NCBI RefSeq assembly: GCF_900129375.1
Contig: NZ_FQVN01000014.1
Location: 62,001 to 126,000, forward strand
Length of the DNA: 64,000 nt
Reading direction: 5' to 3'
Origin: Streptoalloteichus hindustanus
GTDB lineage: Bacteria > Actinomycetota > Actinomycetes > Mycobacteriales > Pseudonocardiaceae
The translations under genes and the position numbers were made by a program. Below the pieces are notes generated by a model. That model did not search any database, was not told where the DNA came from, and saw nothing but the letters and a program-made list of their open reading frames with translations. Shown piece by piece: positions 52,601 through 61,000 of the stretch (positions are counted from its first letter, which is position 1; the number at the start of each line of letters is the position of its first letter).

Positions 52601-53908
52601 CGCAACCTGCTGTCCAACGCGGTCAAGTTCACCGAGCGGGGCAGCGTCGAGCTGCGCATCGAGCAGGCCGACCCCGCGGAGCTGCCCGCCTCGGTGCGCC
52701 ACCACGGGGCGGCCATCGCGTTCCGGGTGACCGACACCGGCATCGGGATCGCCGAGCACCAGCTGGAGTCCATCTTCGGCGCGTTCCAGCAGGCCGACGG
52801 GACCACCAGCCGCAAGTACGGCGGGACCGGGCTGGGGCTGTCGATCAGCAGGGAGATCGCCTACCTGCTCGGCGGCGCGATCCTGGCCGAGAGCACGGTG
52901 GGCAGCGGCAGCACCTTCACCCTCCACCTGCCGGTGGCCCGGCCCGACTTCCAGGAGGCGTCCACCTCGGCGCTGCCCGCCGGCGTGCGGGAGGCGATGG
53001 ACCGGGGCGCGGAGAACGGCGTCGCCGCGGGCAACCACGGCCCGCCGCCGGCTCCCGCCCACCGGCGGCTGCTGGTGGTCGAGGAGCGGCCCCGCGGTCT
53101 GCTGTCGCTCGTGGCCGAGAGCGCGGTGGCCGACCTGGCCGGCAACCACGATCCGCGCGGTCCGGTGCAGGTGGTGACCGCCGTCGGCGCCGAGGAGGCG
53201 GCGGCGGCCATGGCGGCGGAGTCGTACCACTGCGTGGTGCTGGAGCTGGACATGCCGGGCGGGGCCGCGCACCGGTTCCTGGAGGCGATGGACGGAGATC
53301 CGGCGCTGCGCACGGTTCCGGTGCTGGCGCACAGCAACCAGCGGCTCGCCAGGGACCAGGAGCGGCGGCTGCGCGCCAGGGCCGAGCGCCGGCCGTTGGA
53401 GTTGCTGTCCAGTTTGGACGAACTGCGGGAGCGGGTCGCCCTGCACCTCACCGCGGAGGCCCCCGGGGACGTGCTCCCCCTGGTGCGCGCGGCGGAACCG
53501 GCGCCGGAGACGACCTCGTCCGCGAACGGCGTCCTCAACGGACGGACGGTCCTGATCGTGGACGACGACGCGCGCAACCTGTTCGCGCTCAGCAGCATCC
53601 TGGAGCTGCACGGCGCGCACGTCCTGCACGCGGAGAACGGCAGGGAGGGGATCGACGCGCTGGCGGCGCACTCCGAGGTCGACCTGATCCTGATGGACGT
53701 GATGATGCCGGAGATGGACGGGTATACCGCCACCACGACCATCCGCGCCATGCCGCAGCACGCCGAACTGCCCATCATCGCGGTGACGGCCAAGGCGATG
53801 CCGGGCGACCGGGACAAGAGCCTGGCCGCCGGCGCCAACGACTACGTCACCAAGCCCGTCGACGCGGACAACCTCGTCGCGTGCGTTCAGCGCTGGCTGA
53901 ACGGGTAA
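49604..53908 (+). CDS. Soluble hybrid histidine kinase with HAMP-repeat array
   Basis: 1434 residues, no membrane helix. Residues about 76-627 are six 92-residue units of poly-HAMP type (each with [13 protein letters not shown], a GTW block, and [14 protein letters not shown]), with partial HAMPs either side. Then a GAF domain (about 655-800), a coiled coil (about 805-870), HisKA with MSHELRTP (H about 885), HATPase ([37 protein letters not shown]), a degenerate receiver with ELDMP but no DD pair, and a canonical receiver with [11 protein letters not shown] (D about 1365). The plan resembles fungal group III kinases (Nik1/Os-1). GTG with GAGG upstream; a GTG two codons earlier also exists. 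Probably in an operon with the phosphatase gene 42 bases downstream. Confidence 0.94.
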   Translation: MSDTKVGVGRSAGSGRAEEPGPAVDQPELRQLLAGLTAVRDGDFGIRLPDDGDGLLGEIATVFNGMVDQLSLFTSEVTRVAREVGTEGRLGGQAEVPGVSGTWGDLTDSVNAMASNLTSQVRDIAEVATAVARGDLSQKVTVTARGEILELKNTINTMVDQLSAFADEVTRVAREVGTEGRLGGQADVKGVSGTWRALTDSVNSMAGNLTAQVRSIAQVATAVASGDLSQKITVTARGEILELKDTINTMVDTLSAFADEVTRVAREVGTEGRLGGQADVKGVSGTWKALTESVNVMADNLTAQVRSIAQVTTAVARGDLTQKIRVDARGEILELKETINTMVDQLSAFADEVTRVARDVGTEGNLGGQATVRGVSGTWKDLTDNVNVMASNLTSQVRSIAQVAAAVARGDLSQKSTVEAKGEVAALAEVINTMVDTLSAFADEVTRVAREVGTEGMLGGQARVPNVAGTWKDLTDNVNSMANNLTNQVRNIAQVTTAVARGDLSKKIDVDARGEILELKTTINTMVDRLSAFASEVTRVAREVGTEGKLGGQAEVEGVSGTWKRLTENVNELAGNLTRQVRAIAEVTSAVAEGDLTRSITVEASGEVSELKDNINSMVESLRETTKANREQDWLKSNLARISGLMQGQRDLAVVAELVMDELAPLVSAQYGAFYLVDEAAERPLLRMVGSYGHPEAGGVPSGPAQLAFGQSLVGQAARGRRVIAVDEVPGDYVRISSGLGSTAPRSLVVLPIVVEEQVLGVIELASVHRFTAVHRDFLAQLMELIGVNVNTIRANARTDELLAESQRLAAELRARSEELQIRQEELQRSNAELEEKAALLVTQNRDIETKNLEIEQARQELEQRAQQLSLASKYKSEFLANMSHELRTPLNSLLILAQLLAQNPTRNLTPKQVEYAGIIHSAGSDLLQLINDILDLSKVEAGKMDITPERVSLRQLLDYVEATFRPLTSQKSLGFRVTTAPGVPGELLTDGSRLRQVLRNLLSNAVKFTERGSVELRIEQADPAELPASVRHHGAAIAFRVTDTGIGIAEHQLESIFGAFQQADGTTSRKYGGTGLGLSISREIAYLLGGAILAESTVGSGSTFTLHLPVARPDFQEASTSALPAGVREAMDRGAENGVAAGNHGPPPAPAHRRLLVVEERPRGLLSLVAESAVADLAGNHDPRGPVQVVTAVGAEEAAAAMAAESYHCVVLELDMPGGAAHRFLEAMDGDPALRTVPVLAHSNQRLARDQERRLRARAERRPLELLSSLDELRERVALHLTAEAPGDVLPLVRAAEPAPETTSSANGVLNGRTVLIVDDDARNLFALSSILELHGAHVLHAENGREGIDALAAHSEVDLILMDVMMPEMDGYTATTTIRAMPQHAELPIIAVTAKAMPGDRDKSLAAGANDYVTKPVDADNLVACVQRWLNG
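49829..51484 (+). repeat. Six tandem 276-bp units encoding HAMP repeats
   Basis: Units begin at 49829, 50105, 50381, 50657, 50933 and 51209. Units 1-3 share long identical blocks, for example a 63-base stretch starting GAGGTGGGCACCGAGGGTCG in units 2 and 3. The identity at third codon positions points to recent duplication or gene conversion. Confidence 0.9.
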
Positions 53909-53950
53909 CCCCGTCAGGGCCAGCACCGGACTGACCGACAAGGAGCGGCT

Positions 53951-56377
53951 GTGTTCGACTCCACCGAACCCCCGGAACTCGTGCGGGACGCCCGGCTGTT
54001 CTCCGCCGGGCGTCCCGACGACGGCGAGCCGCCGCACGGGTGGAACCGGTTGGCGGCCACTGTGGAGCGTCTGCGCGACCAGGTGCGGCAGGCGAACGCG
54101 GAGGCCGACGGGCGGGCGCTGATCGAGATGGCCAAGGGTGTCCTGGTCGAACGCCTGCGGTGCAGCCCGGCCGACGCCGCGCGGCAGCTCGGCGACCTGG
54201 CGGCCAGGGCCGGCCTCGTCGAGCTCGAACTGGCCGCGGAACTGGTCGGCCAGGCCGCGCAGGACCGGCTCACCGCGGCCACCGGCCGGTTCCTGGCCGA
54301 CTCCGGGCGCCTGGAGGAGGTCGGGCGCCCGGAGGAGGTCGGCGACGAGCACGCGCCCTCGCCCGCGGTGCGGCTGCGCACGGCGGAGAGCGCTGTCCTG
54401 GCGGCGAGCGACACCCAGCGCGTGGCCCAGTCGCTGTTGGACCACGCGCTGGCCCCGCTGGGCGCCGTCGCGGTGGCGGTGTGGTCGGCGGGGATCGACT
54501 CCTCGTTGTCGTTGGCCGGGTTCGCCGGCATCGCCGAGGAGGAGGCCCGGCGGTGGCACTACGTGCCGCCGGGTGTGGCGACACCGGCGCGTCAGGCCCT
54601 CGTCGATCGCGCTCCACTGTGGATCGAGGACCTGTCCCGGTCGGGGCTGCCCTCGATCGGCCACCGCACGCTGCCCGGCGGCCGGGTGGTGGTCCCCGCC
54701 GGCGCCGGCGGTCGGGTCCTGGGCGCGCTGGAGATCTGCTGGCCGCAGGAGCTTCCGCCGCAGCCGCCGCAGATCCAGCGGCAGGTCGAGGCACTGGCCG
54801 AACTCTGCGCGCACACGTTGGAAACCGGCGGCGTGGGCGCGCCGGAGGCGGTCGGCGCCGACCGGGCGTTGTCCGAACTGGTCAACCTGGCCGAAGGGCT
54901 GCTCGACCCCGCCCTGGTGCTGCGTCCCCTGCTGGACGACGACGGCGAGCTGGTGGACTTCCGCGTCCACCACGTCAACAGCCACTTCGTGGACCTGGCC
55001 GGCCGTCCTCGGGGAGCCGTGCTCGGCGCGCCGCTGCTGGAGGCGTACCCGTCGGCGGCGACCCCGGGCCAGCTCTTCGAGAAGATCGAGCGGGTGTACG
55101 CCACGGGGGAGGCGTTCCACGCCGAGCGCATGCCCCTGGTCACCCTGGTCGACCAGGTGCCGTTGACGGTGGTCGCGATGGTCGGCGTCAGCCGGCACGG
55201 CGAGAACGTGCTGCTGGTGTGGCGGGTCGAGGACGAGACCGCCCGGCTGGCCAACCTGCTCCAGCACGCCCAGCGCCTCGGGCGCATCGGCGGGTTCGAG
55301 GAGAACACCGCCACCGGCGAGATCACCTGGAACGACCCGCTGTTCGCGCTCTACGGACTGGAGCCCACCGCCGATCCCGTGCCGTTGACCAGGTTGGCCG
55401 CGCACGCCCACCCCGACGACGCGGTGCCGATCAACCGGTTCCTGCGCACCGTGCTCCACCACGGCCGCGCCGCGTCCACGACCTTCCGGCTGCGGCGCTC
55501 GGACGGCGTCACCCGGCACATCCGGGTCATCGCCGAGCCGATGCTGGACCGGGACGGGCACCTGCTCCTGATTCGCGGCGCGTACCAGGACATCTCGGCC
55601 CAGCACTGGACCGAGGTGGCGTTGTCGGCCACCCGCGACCAGCTCGCGCACACCGAGCAGCGCGTCGCCGAGCAGAACCGGCTCGCCCTCCAGCTCCAGC
55701 AGGCGATCATGCCGCCGGCGCAGCCGCCCATCGACGCCTTCGGGCTGCGCATCGCCGTGCGCTACCGCCCCGCCGAACAGGAGCACCTCGTCGGCGGCGA
55801 CTGGTACGACGCCGTTGTCCTCCCCTCCCAACAGGTCCTGGTCTCGGTCGGCGACATCACCGGACACGGGCTGGAGGGCGCCACCAGAATGGTGGTGCTG
55901 CGCAACGCTCTGCGCGGTCTGGCGGTGACGGGTGCGAGCCCAGGCCAACTGCTGAGCTGGCTCAATCTGGTGGCCCACCACCTCAACGACAACATCCTCG
56001 CCACGGCGGTCTGCGCCCTCTACGACCCGCGAACCCGTGTTCTTCGCTGGGCCCGCGCGGGACACCTGCCCCCGATCCTGGTTCGCGGGCGCCGCGCGAC
56101 GAGCCTGCGGTTGCTCTCCGGCGTGATGTTGGGCGTGTGCGCCGAGTCCGAGTACGAGGAAGGCGAGATCCAGCTGGAGCACGACGACGTCCTGCTGCTC
56201 TACACCGACGGTCTCGTCGAACGCCGGGGGCTCCCGCTGGACGACTGCATCGCCTGGCTGCGGACCACGGCCGCGGAATCCGCCGCACCGCTGGAAGAAC
56301 GCCTCGACCACCTGCTGACGCACAGCCCGTCCGACACCGACGACGACACCTGCGTGGTCGGCATCCAGCTCACCTGA
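53951..56377 (+). CDS. SpoIIE-type PP2C phosphatase with ANTAR-like, GAF and PAS domains
   Basis: 808 residues. The N-terminus has an ANTAR-like helix set (ALIEMAKGVLVERLRCSPADAARQLGDLAARAGL, about 56-90), then GAF (about 140-285), two PAS-like regions (about 300-430 and 435-550, the latter with GEITWNDPLFALYGLEP) and the SpoIIE PP2C domain (about 590-808: GGDWYDAVVLPSQQVLVSVGDITGHGLEGA, RWARAGHLPPILV, LLLYTDGLVERRG, DDDTCVV) with metal aspartates intact. Such phosphatases usually act on phosphorylated anti-anti-sigma factors. GTG with AAGGAG upstream. The kinase gene directly upstream suggests a common pathway. Confidence 0.92.
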   Translation: MFDSTEPPELVRDARLFSAGRPDDGEPPHGWNRLAATVERLRDQVRQANAEADGRALIEMAKGVLVERLRCSPADAARQLGDLAARAGLVELELAAELVGQAAQDRLTAATGRFLADSGRLEEVGRPEEVGDEHAPSPAVRLRTAESAVLAASDTQRVAQSLLDHALAPLGAVAVAVWSAGIDSSLSLAGFAGIAEEEARRWHYVPPGVATPARQALVDRAPLWIEDLSRSGLPSIGHRTLPGGRVVVPAGAGGRVLGALEICWPQELPPQPPQIQRQVEALAELCAHTLETGGVGAPEAVGADRALSELVNLAEGLLDPALVLRPLLDDDGELVDFRVHHVNSHFVDLAGRPRGAVLGAPLLEAYPSAATPGQLFEKIERVYATGEAFHAERMPLVTLVDQVPLTVVAMVGVSRHGENVLLVWRVEDETARLANLLQHAQRLGRIGGFEENTATGEITWNDPLFALYGLEPTADPVPLTRLAAHAHPDDAVPINRFLRTVLHHGRAASTTFRLRRSDGVTRHIRVIAEPMLDRDGHLLLIRGAYQDISAQHWTEVALSATRDQLAHTEQRVAEQNRLALQLQQAIMPPAQPPIDAFGLRIAVRYRPAEQEHLVGGDWYDAVVLPSQQVLVSVGDITGHGLEGATRMVVLRNALRGLAVTGASPGQLLSWLNLVAHHLNDNILATAVCALYDPRTRVLRWARAGHLPPILVRGRRATSLRLLSGVMLGVCAESEYEEGEIQLEHDDVLLLYTDGLVERRGLPLDDCIAWLRTTAAESAAPLEERLDHLLTHSPSDTDDDTCVVGIQLT

Positions 56378-56413
56378 GCGAGCGGAGCCGAGCCGGGTCG
56401 GCGCGTGGCACGG

Positions 56414-56454
56414 ATCAGCAGCCGGCGAGGGTGTGGTCCACCCTGGCCGGCTGC
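56414..56454. terminator. Bidirectional hairpin terminator
   Basis: CAGCAGCCGGC and its complement, plus AGGGTG/CACCCT after one mismatch, with a five-base loop, between convergent genes. Confidence 0.85.
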
Positions 56455-56470
56455 TGAGGCTCGCGAGGGG

Positions 56471-57658
56471 CTAGTGGTCGGACGCGACCTGTCGGCTCCG
56501 CCGGTCCAGCCAGGTCAGCGCCGCGGCCAGGAAGGTGAACACGGCGGCGAGGACGGGGAGCCAGAGGGCGTCGGCGACGCCGAGCCCGGCGGCGCCGAGC
56601 ACGCTGGCCAGCGAGATCGCCAGGTAGAGCGCGGACTGGTACAGCGAGATGACCAGGGACTGCGCCCCCGGAGCCCGCGCGATGATCTGGTGCTGCTGGG
56701 GTGTGGTGACCCCGAATGAGAACACCCCCGAGACCAGCACGACGAGCAGGGCGGGCACGAAGGCCGCGCGCAGGAACGGCATGGCCAGGAACACCAGGGT
56801 GAGCAGCAGCGTGGCGGACACGACCACCCGCCGGGCGCCGAGCCGGTCGGCGAGCTGGCCGGCCACCAGGTTGCCCACCGTGCCCGCGATCCCGAACAGC
56901 AGGATCAACAGGGCCAACCGGTCACCGCTCCCGCCCGTGGCCGGCTCGAAGATCGCGCTGAGGTAGGTGTACGGGATGTAGATCCCGACGAACGCCACCA
57001 CCGTGGTGACCAGGACGCGGAGCACTCCGCGGTCGGCCAGGGGCGCCAGGCGCTGGCGCAGTCGCGCGGCCGGGCCCTGCGCGATCTCGGGCAGGCGCAG
57101 GGCGATGAAGGGCGCGGCCACCAGCGCGAGCGCGGTGACGAACCACATCGTGGAGCGCCAGCCCCACGCGGTGCCGATGGCGGTGCCCAGCGGCGCGCCG
57201 AGCACCAGCGACGAGGTCACGCCGAGCATGACGACCGCGATCGCCCGCCCGCGTTGGGCTTCCCCGGCCAGCGCGGCCGCCGTCGCGCTGGCGTTGGCCG
57301 TGTAGAGGGCCGCGCCGGCCGCCGCCACGACGCGCGAGGCCAGCACGGGCAGGTAGCCGGGGGCGAGCGCGGTGACCACGTTGCCCACGGCGAAGACGAC
57401 CAGCGCGGTGACGAGGACCCGGCGGCGGGGCCAGCTCGCGGTGAGCGCGGCGAGGACCGGGGCCAGCAGCGCGTAGGCGAGGGAGAACACGGACACGAGC
57501 TGGCCCGCCGCGCCCACGCCGATGCCCAGCTCGCCGGCGATGTCCGGGAGGACGCCGGCGATCACGAACGCGTCCGTCCCCATCGCGAAGGTGCCGACGG
57601 CCAGCACGGCGGCGTGCGGTCGCCACCGGGTGGGGGCAGTGGTGGAGAGACTGGTCAT
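56471..57658 (-). CDS. MFS drug exporter (DHA1, 12-TM)
   Basis: 395 residues with twelve hydrophobic segments. GTFAMGTDAFVIAGVLPDIAGELG and ASWPRRRVLV (loop 2-3 motif) and GVTSSLVLGAPLGTAIG (antiporter motif in helix 5) are typical of the chloramphenicol/arabinose-efflux group. Related to the frameshifted MFS gene at 7.3-8.6 kb. ATG with GGAAGG upstream. Divergent from an ArsR gene, its likely repressor. Confidence 0.93.
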   Translation of the reverse strand: MTSLSTTAPTRWRPHAAVLAVGTFAMGTDAFVIAGVLPDIAGELGIGVGAAGQLVSVFSLAYALLAPVLAALTASWPRRRVLVTALVVFAVGNVVTALAPGYLPVLASRVVAAAGAALYTANASATAAALAGEAQRGRAIAVVMLGVTSSLVLGAPLGTAIGTAWGWRSTMWFVTALALVAAPFIALRLPEIAQGPAARLRQRLAPLADRGVLRVLVTTVVAFVGIYIPYTYLSAIFEPATGGSGDRLALLILLFGIAGTVGNLVAGQLADRLGARRVVVSATLLLTLVFLAMPFLRAAFVPALLVVLVSGVFSFGVTTPQQHQIIARAPGAQSLVISLYQSALYLAISLASVLGAAGLGVADALWLPVLAAVFTFLAAALTWLDRRSRQVASDH

Positions 57659-57677
57659 GCCGACCTTCCGATGATCA

Positions 57678-57713
57678 TCGAACATTACGACGCGGATCGT
57701 AGTAGATGTTCGA
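57678..57713. promoter_or_regulatory. Nested dyad in ArsR/MFS promoter
   Basis: TCGAACAT (57678-57685) and ATGTTCGA (57706-57713) are exact complements and enclose TACGA/TCGTA spaced by six. The likely operator of the ArsR protein, 20-55 bases before the MFS start. Confidence 0.6.
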
Positions 57714-57760
57714 CGTGTATCGTAAGAGGCGGTGTCCGTAGAGTGGCGGTGTCCGCGGAG

Positions 57761-57820
57761 GCGGTGACCACGAAGGCGTTGGTCACGAAGGCGGTGGCCA
57801 CGGAGACGGTGGCCGTCGGA
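57761..57820 (+). repeat. 15-bp tandem repeat, four units
   Basis: GCGGTGACCACGAAG, GCGTTGGTCACGAAG, GCGGTGGCCACGGAG and ACGGTGGCCGTCGGA follow each other directly, 13 bases upstream of the ArsR start codon. The reading frame stays open through the repeats, so they could also be an N-terminal extension of the ArsR protein. Confidence 0.75.
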
Positions 57821-57832
57821 GGAGTCGGTGCG

Positions 57833-58177
57833 ATGAACGACCCGGGTTCCACCTGGCTGCCGCAGCCGGACCCGGCCGACCTGGACGTCGGGGCGGTGCT
57901 CCAGGCCCTGGCCGACCCCGTGCGGCGGCAGATCGTCGCGCTGCTGGCCGCGGTCGGCGAGGCCACCTGCACCTCGCTCGACGTGCCGGTCAAGGTCTCC
58001 ACGGTCTCGCACCACCTGAAGGTGCTGCGGGAGAGCGGCGTGGTCTCGACCCGGATCGACGGCAACAGCCGGCCGAGCCGCCTGCGTCACGAGGACCTGG
58101 AGCGCCGGTTCCCCGGCCTGCTCACCTCGATCATCAACGCCACCCGGCCGGCGTCCGCCGCCGACCGCCCCGACTAG
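57833..58177 (+). CDS. ArsR-family transcriptional regulator
   Basis: 114 residues with a winged HTH (LADPVRRQIVALLAAVG, then VKVSTVSHHLKVLRESGVVSTRIDGNSRPSRLR). ATG with GGAGGAG upstream was preferred to GTG starts before or inside the tandem repeat. Probably represses the divergent MFS gene. Its stop overlaps the convergent decarboxylase stop by four bases. Confidence 0.9.
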   Translation: MNDPGSTWLPQPDPADLDVGAVLQALADPVRRQIVALLAAVGEATCTSLDVPVKVSTVSHHLKVLRESGVVSTRIDGNSRPSRLRHEDLERRFPGLLTSIINATRPASAADRPD

Positions 58178-59613
58178 TCCACAGTGGACCTGAGGCGGAA
58201 GTCCCCGGCGATCGCCGCCAACCGGTCCACGACCAGGTCGATGTCCGCGCGCGTCGTGCGGTAGTTGGTGACGCAGGCGCGGATGCCGTGCCTTCCGCCG
58301 ACGCGGGCGGGTCCGAGCAGCGCGGTGCCCTCGGCGACGAGGGTGGCGAGAGCGGCGCCGTGGTCGGCCTCGGTGGCGTTCCTGATCCGGAAGCAGACGG
58401 CCGTCAGCGGGGTCGGCGCCAGGAGCTCCAGGTCCGGCTCCGCCGCGACGCGGTCCGCCAGGTGCCGGGCGAGGTCGAGGGTGTGGTCGATCGCCGACCG
58501 GAAGGCGTCGACCCCAAAGGCCCGCAGGGCGCTCCACACCTTGAACGCCCTGAAACTCCGGGAGAGCTGGGGACCGTGGTCCATGTAGTCGACCATCAGG
58601 TCGTCCTCCTCGACCGTGAGGTACGAGGAGTGGAACGCGTAGGCCCTGGTGAGGTCGGCGCGGTCGCGCACCAGCAGGCACCCCGCCTCCAACGGCGCGA
58701 AGAGCAGCTTGTGCGGGTCCAGGGCGATGGAGTCCGCGCGGGCCGCGGACTCGAACGCGTCGCGCACCCGGTCGGACAGGACGAACAGGGCTCCGTAGGC
58801 GCCGTCGAGGTGCAGCCACAGCCCGTAGCGCGTGCACACGTCGGCGATCGGGTCGATCGGGTCGATGGAGCCGGTGGTGACCGTTCCCGGCGTGGCCACC
58901 ACGCAGAACGGTTCCAGCCCGGCCGCGCGGTCAGCCAGGATCGCTTCTTCCAGCGCGTCGACGCGCATGCGGTACTGGTCGTCGGTGGGGATGTGGCGCA
59001 CGTTGTCCAGTCCTATGCCCAGAATCGCCGCGGCCTTGTCCACGCACCGGTGCGCCTCCGTGGAGGTGTAGACCACGAGCTGGGGGTCCGAGGTCTGGAG
59101 TCCGCGCCGGCGGAAGTCCGGCCGGCGCGCGTGCAGCGCGGTGGTCAGGGCGTTGAGCGTGGCGATCGAACCGCCTCCGGTCAGGATGCCCCCTGCTTCC
59201 TCGCCGTAGCCGAACAGTCCGGAGAGCCAGGTGACCACGGCGCGCTCGACCACGCTCGCGGCGGGGGAGAGCTGCCAGAAGTTGCAGTTCTGGTTCAGGG
59301 CGGCGGCGATCGCCTCCGCGTGAGGGGCGATGCCGTTGGGCGGACCGAGGACGTAGGCGAGGAAACGCGGGTGGGCCACCGCCGTCGAGTTCGGCACGAT
59401 CGTTCCGTTGATCTCGCGGAACAGCCCCTCGACCCCGATTCCCTTGTCGGGGAACGGGTTCTCCAACAGGGATGCCAACGCCGCCCGGTCCACGTCGGGA
59501 ACCAGGGGGCGGTCGGACAGGGAACGCTCGTAGCTGTCGAGGAACTCGGTGAGCAGCCGGCCGGCCGTCGCGCGGTCGTCCTCGTCCAGGCCCAGCACCA
59601 GATCGGTGCGCAT
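58174..59613 (-). CDS. PLP-dependent group II decarboxylase (aromatic amino acid type)
   Basis: 479 residues. PLP site segments are GGILTGGGSIATLNALTTAL (phosphate), TSTEAHRCVDKAAAILG (stacking histidine), LWLHLDGAYGALFVL (ring aspartate) and SIALDPHKLLFAPLEAG with the Schiff-base lysine (about 309). The family decarboxylates Tyr, Trp, Dopa or Glu to amines. ATG with GGAGG upstream; ATGs nine and 24 codons earlier exist. Divergent from an Lrp gene that probably senses the amino acid substrate. A GTCCACAGTGGAC palindrome overlaps the last codons. Confidence 0.93.
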   Translation of the reverse strand: MRTDLVLGLDEDDRATAGRLLTEFLDSYERSLSDRPLVPDVDRAALASLLENPFPDKGIGVEGLFREINGTIVPNSTAVAHPRFLAYVLGPPNGIAPHAEAIAAALNQNCNFWQLSPAASVVERAVVTWLSGLFGYGEEAGGILTGGGSIATLNALTTALHARRPDFRRRGLQTSDPQLVVYTSTEAHRCVDKAAAILGIGLDNVRHIPTDDQYRMRVDALEEAILADRAAGLEPFCVVATPGTVTTGSIDPIDPIADVCTRYGLWLHLDGAYGALFVLSDRVRDAFESAARADSIALDPHKLLFAPLEAGCLLVRDRADLTRAYAFHSSYLTVEEDDLMVDYMDHGPQLSRSFRAFKVWSALRAFGVDAFRSAIDHTLDLARHLADRVAAEPDLELLAPTPLTAVCFRIRNATEADHGAALATLVAEGTALLGPARVGGRHGIRACVTNYRTTRADIDLVVDRLAAIAGDFRLRSTVD

Positions 59614-59724
59614 CGCGACCTCCGCGGTGAGGTGGATCATGGGATCTGCGCACAGTAGCCACGATCCCGGCGCACGCGATGCCAAGATCGGCCGCGAAAC
59701 CGGCCTTTCCTAGCATTCCGTGCC

Positions 59725-60183
59725 ATGGACAAGACCGATCGGGCAATTCTCGCGCACCTGATGGCCGACGGGCGGTTGCCGAACACCGAGCTGGCCGCCC
59801 GGGTGGGCCTGTCCCCGTCGCCGTGCCTGCGCCGGGTCCGCCAGCTCGAAGCCGACCACGTGATCACCGGCTACCACGCGGCCGTCGACCCGGGCGCCGT
59901 CGGCCGGGGCTTCCCCGTGCTGCTGCACGTCGAGATGGCGATCCAGGACCGGTCCACGATCGAGGCGTTCGAGGCCCAGGTCCGGGAGCTCGACGAAGTG
60001 GTGCACTGCCAACGCATGTTCGGCCACCCCGACTACCTGCTGTGGATCGCGGTGGCCGACCTCGACGCCTACGAGCGCCTGTACATGGCCAGACTCACCC
60101 AGCTTCCCGGTGTGGCGCGCACCAACTCGCAGTTCACCATGAAGACAGTCAAGAGCACGCCCGGGTTTCCCGTCCTCGGGTAG
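59725..60183 (+). CDS. Lrp/AsnC-family regulator
   Basis: 152 residues: HTH (DRAILAHLMADGRLPNTELAARVGLSPSPCLRRVRQLEADHVI) and a RAM effector domain (HVEMAIQDRSTIEAFEAQVREL ... GHPDYLLWIAVADLDAYERLY). No ribosome binding site; TAGCAT at 59711-59716 is a good -10 for a leaderless transcript starting at the ATG. It likely controls the divergent decarboxylase in response to its amino acid. Confidence 0.93.
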   Translation: MDKTDRAILAHLMADGRLPNTELAARVGLSPSPCLRRVRQLEADHVITGYHAAVDPGAVGRGFPVLLHVEMAIQDRSTIEAFEAQVRELDEVVHCQRMFGHPDYLLWIAVADLDAYERLYMARLTQLPGVARTNSQFTMKTVKSTPGFPVLG

Positions 60184-60335
60184 TACCGCGCAGCGGGTGG
60201 AGAACGTGGCCCCCGCTCTTTTCCCTCCACAGTAGACATACATGGCCAAGTGGTGTTCGCACCGTGCGAGGGCTTTCGCCCGTCTCTGTGCGAGAGAGGG
60301 GGAGGGGCGGCCCGCTCACCTCCCCCTCGACGCGC

Positions 60336-60935
60336 TCAGCCGTGCTGTGTGGCGAGCCACTTCTCGAACTCGTCGACGCCGCGGACCCCGTCGTCGAGCA
60401 CCGCCCGGTAGACCTCGTAGCTCGGGACGGGGGAGGGACCGCCGGCGCCACCCGCCAGCGCCTGCTTGATCAGCAGGATCGCGACGCGCGCGTCGGCCGT
60501 CAGCCGCGGGGGCAGCGATGCGAGGTGGGCGAGGTCGGGCTGGCGCTCGGGCTCGTCCACGAACCAGATGTCCAGGGTCCAGTCGTGGTGTCGCGAGGTG
60601 CGGTGGCGCACCCCGAGGTAGAGACCGTCGGGGTATTTCGGGTCGGTGTTCCAGTGCCCGGTGTCGTCGCGGAACCGCACCTCCTGCACGTCCTGGCGTA
60701 CGGCGAGCTGCGCGCCGGCCTGGGCGACCGCGGTCGTGGTGGCGGCGTCCAGCTTCCGGCAGACCACGGTGACGTCCAGGTCCCGCCGCACCATCAGACC
60801 CAGGGCGGCGCTGCCCACGCGCACCGGGTCGCCGATCTCGCCCAGCAGCGCCGCCAACCCCAGTGCGGCGCTGACCTCCTCCGCCTCGGCCTGGAGGTCG
60901 TCCTGCGCGCTCAACAGTCGATCAGTCGTGATCAT
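60336..60935 (-). CDS. Nucleotidyltransferase-like hypothetical protein
   Basis: 199 residues. VGSAALGLMVRRDLDVTVVC (about 39-58) has the GS...DxD layout of the nucleotidyltransferase fold, with a third acidic residue in DWTLDIWFVDEP; the C-terminal helical part is unassigned. It could modify a small molecule or be a degenerate member. Follows the double Lrp gene on the same strand by 65 bases. Start weakly supported. Confidence 0.75.
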   Translation of the reverse strand: MITTDRLLSAQDDLQAEAEEVSAALGLAALLGEIGDPVRVGSAALGLMVRRDLDVTVVCRKLDAATTTAVAQAGAQLAVRQDVQEVRFRDDTGHWNTDPKYPDGLYLGVRHRTSRHHDWTLDIWFVDEPERQPDLAHLASLPPRLTADARVAILLIKQALAGGAGGPSPVPSYEVYRAVLDDGVRGVDEFEKWLATQHG

Positions 60936-61000
60936 CCGCCCAGTGGACCAGATCGGGGAGCGACCGCGCCGGAGGACCGCCGACCCGGGGTGGTGCGCCG

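Noticed and set aside
49379-56323. 2314-codon minus-strand open frame
   Set aside because: Antisense to the HAMP kinase and phosphatase genes; the apparent protein repeats merely mirror the HAMP units.
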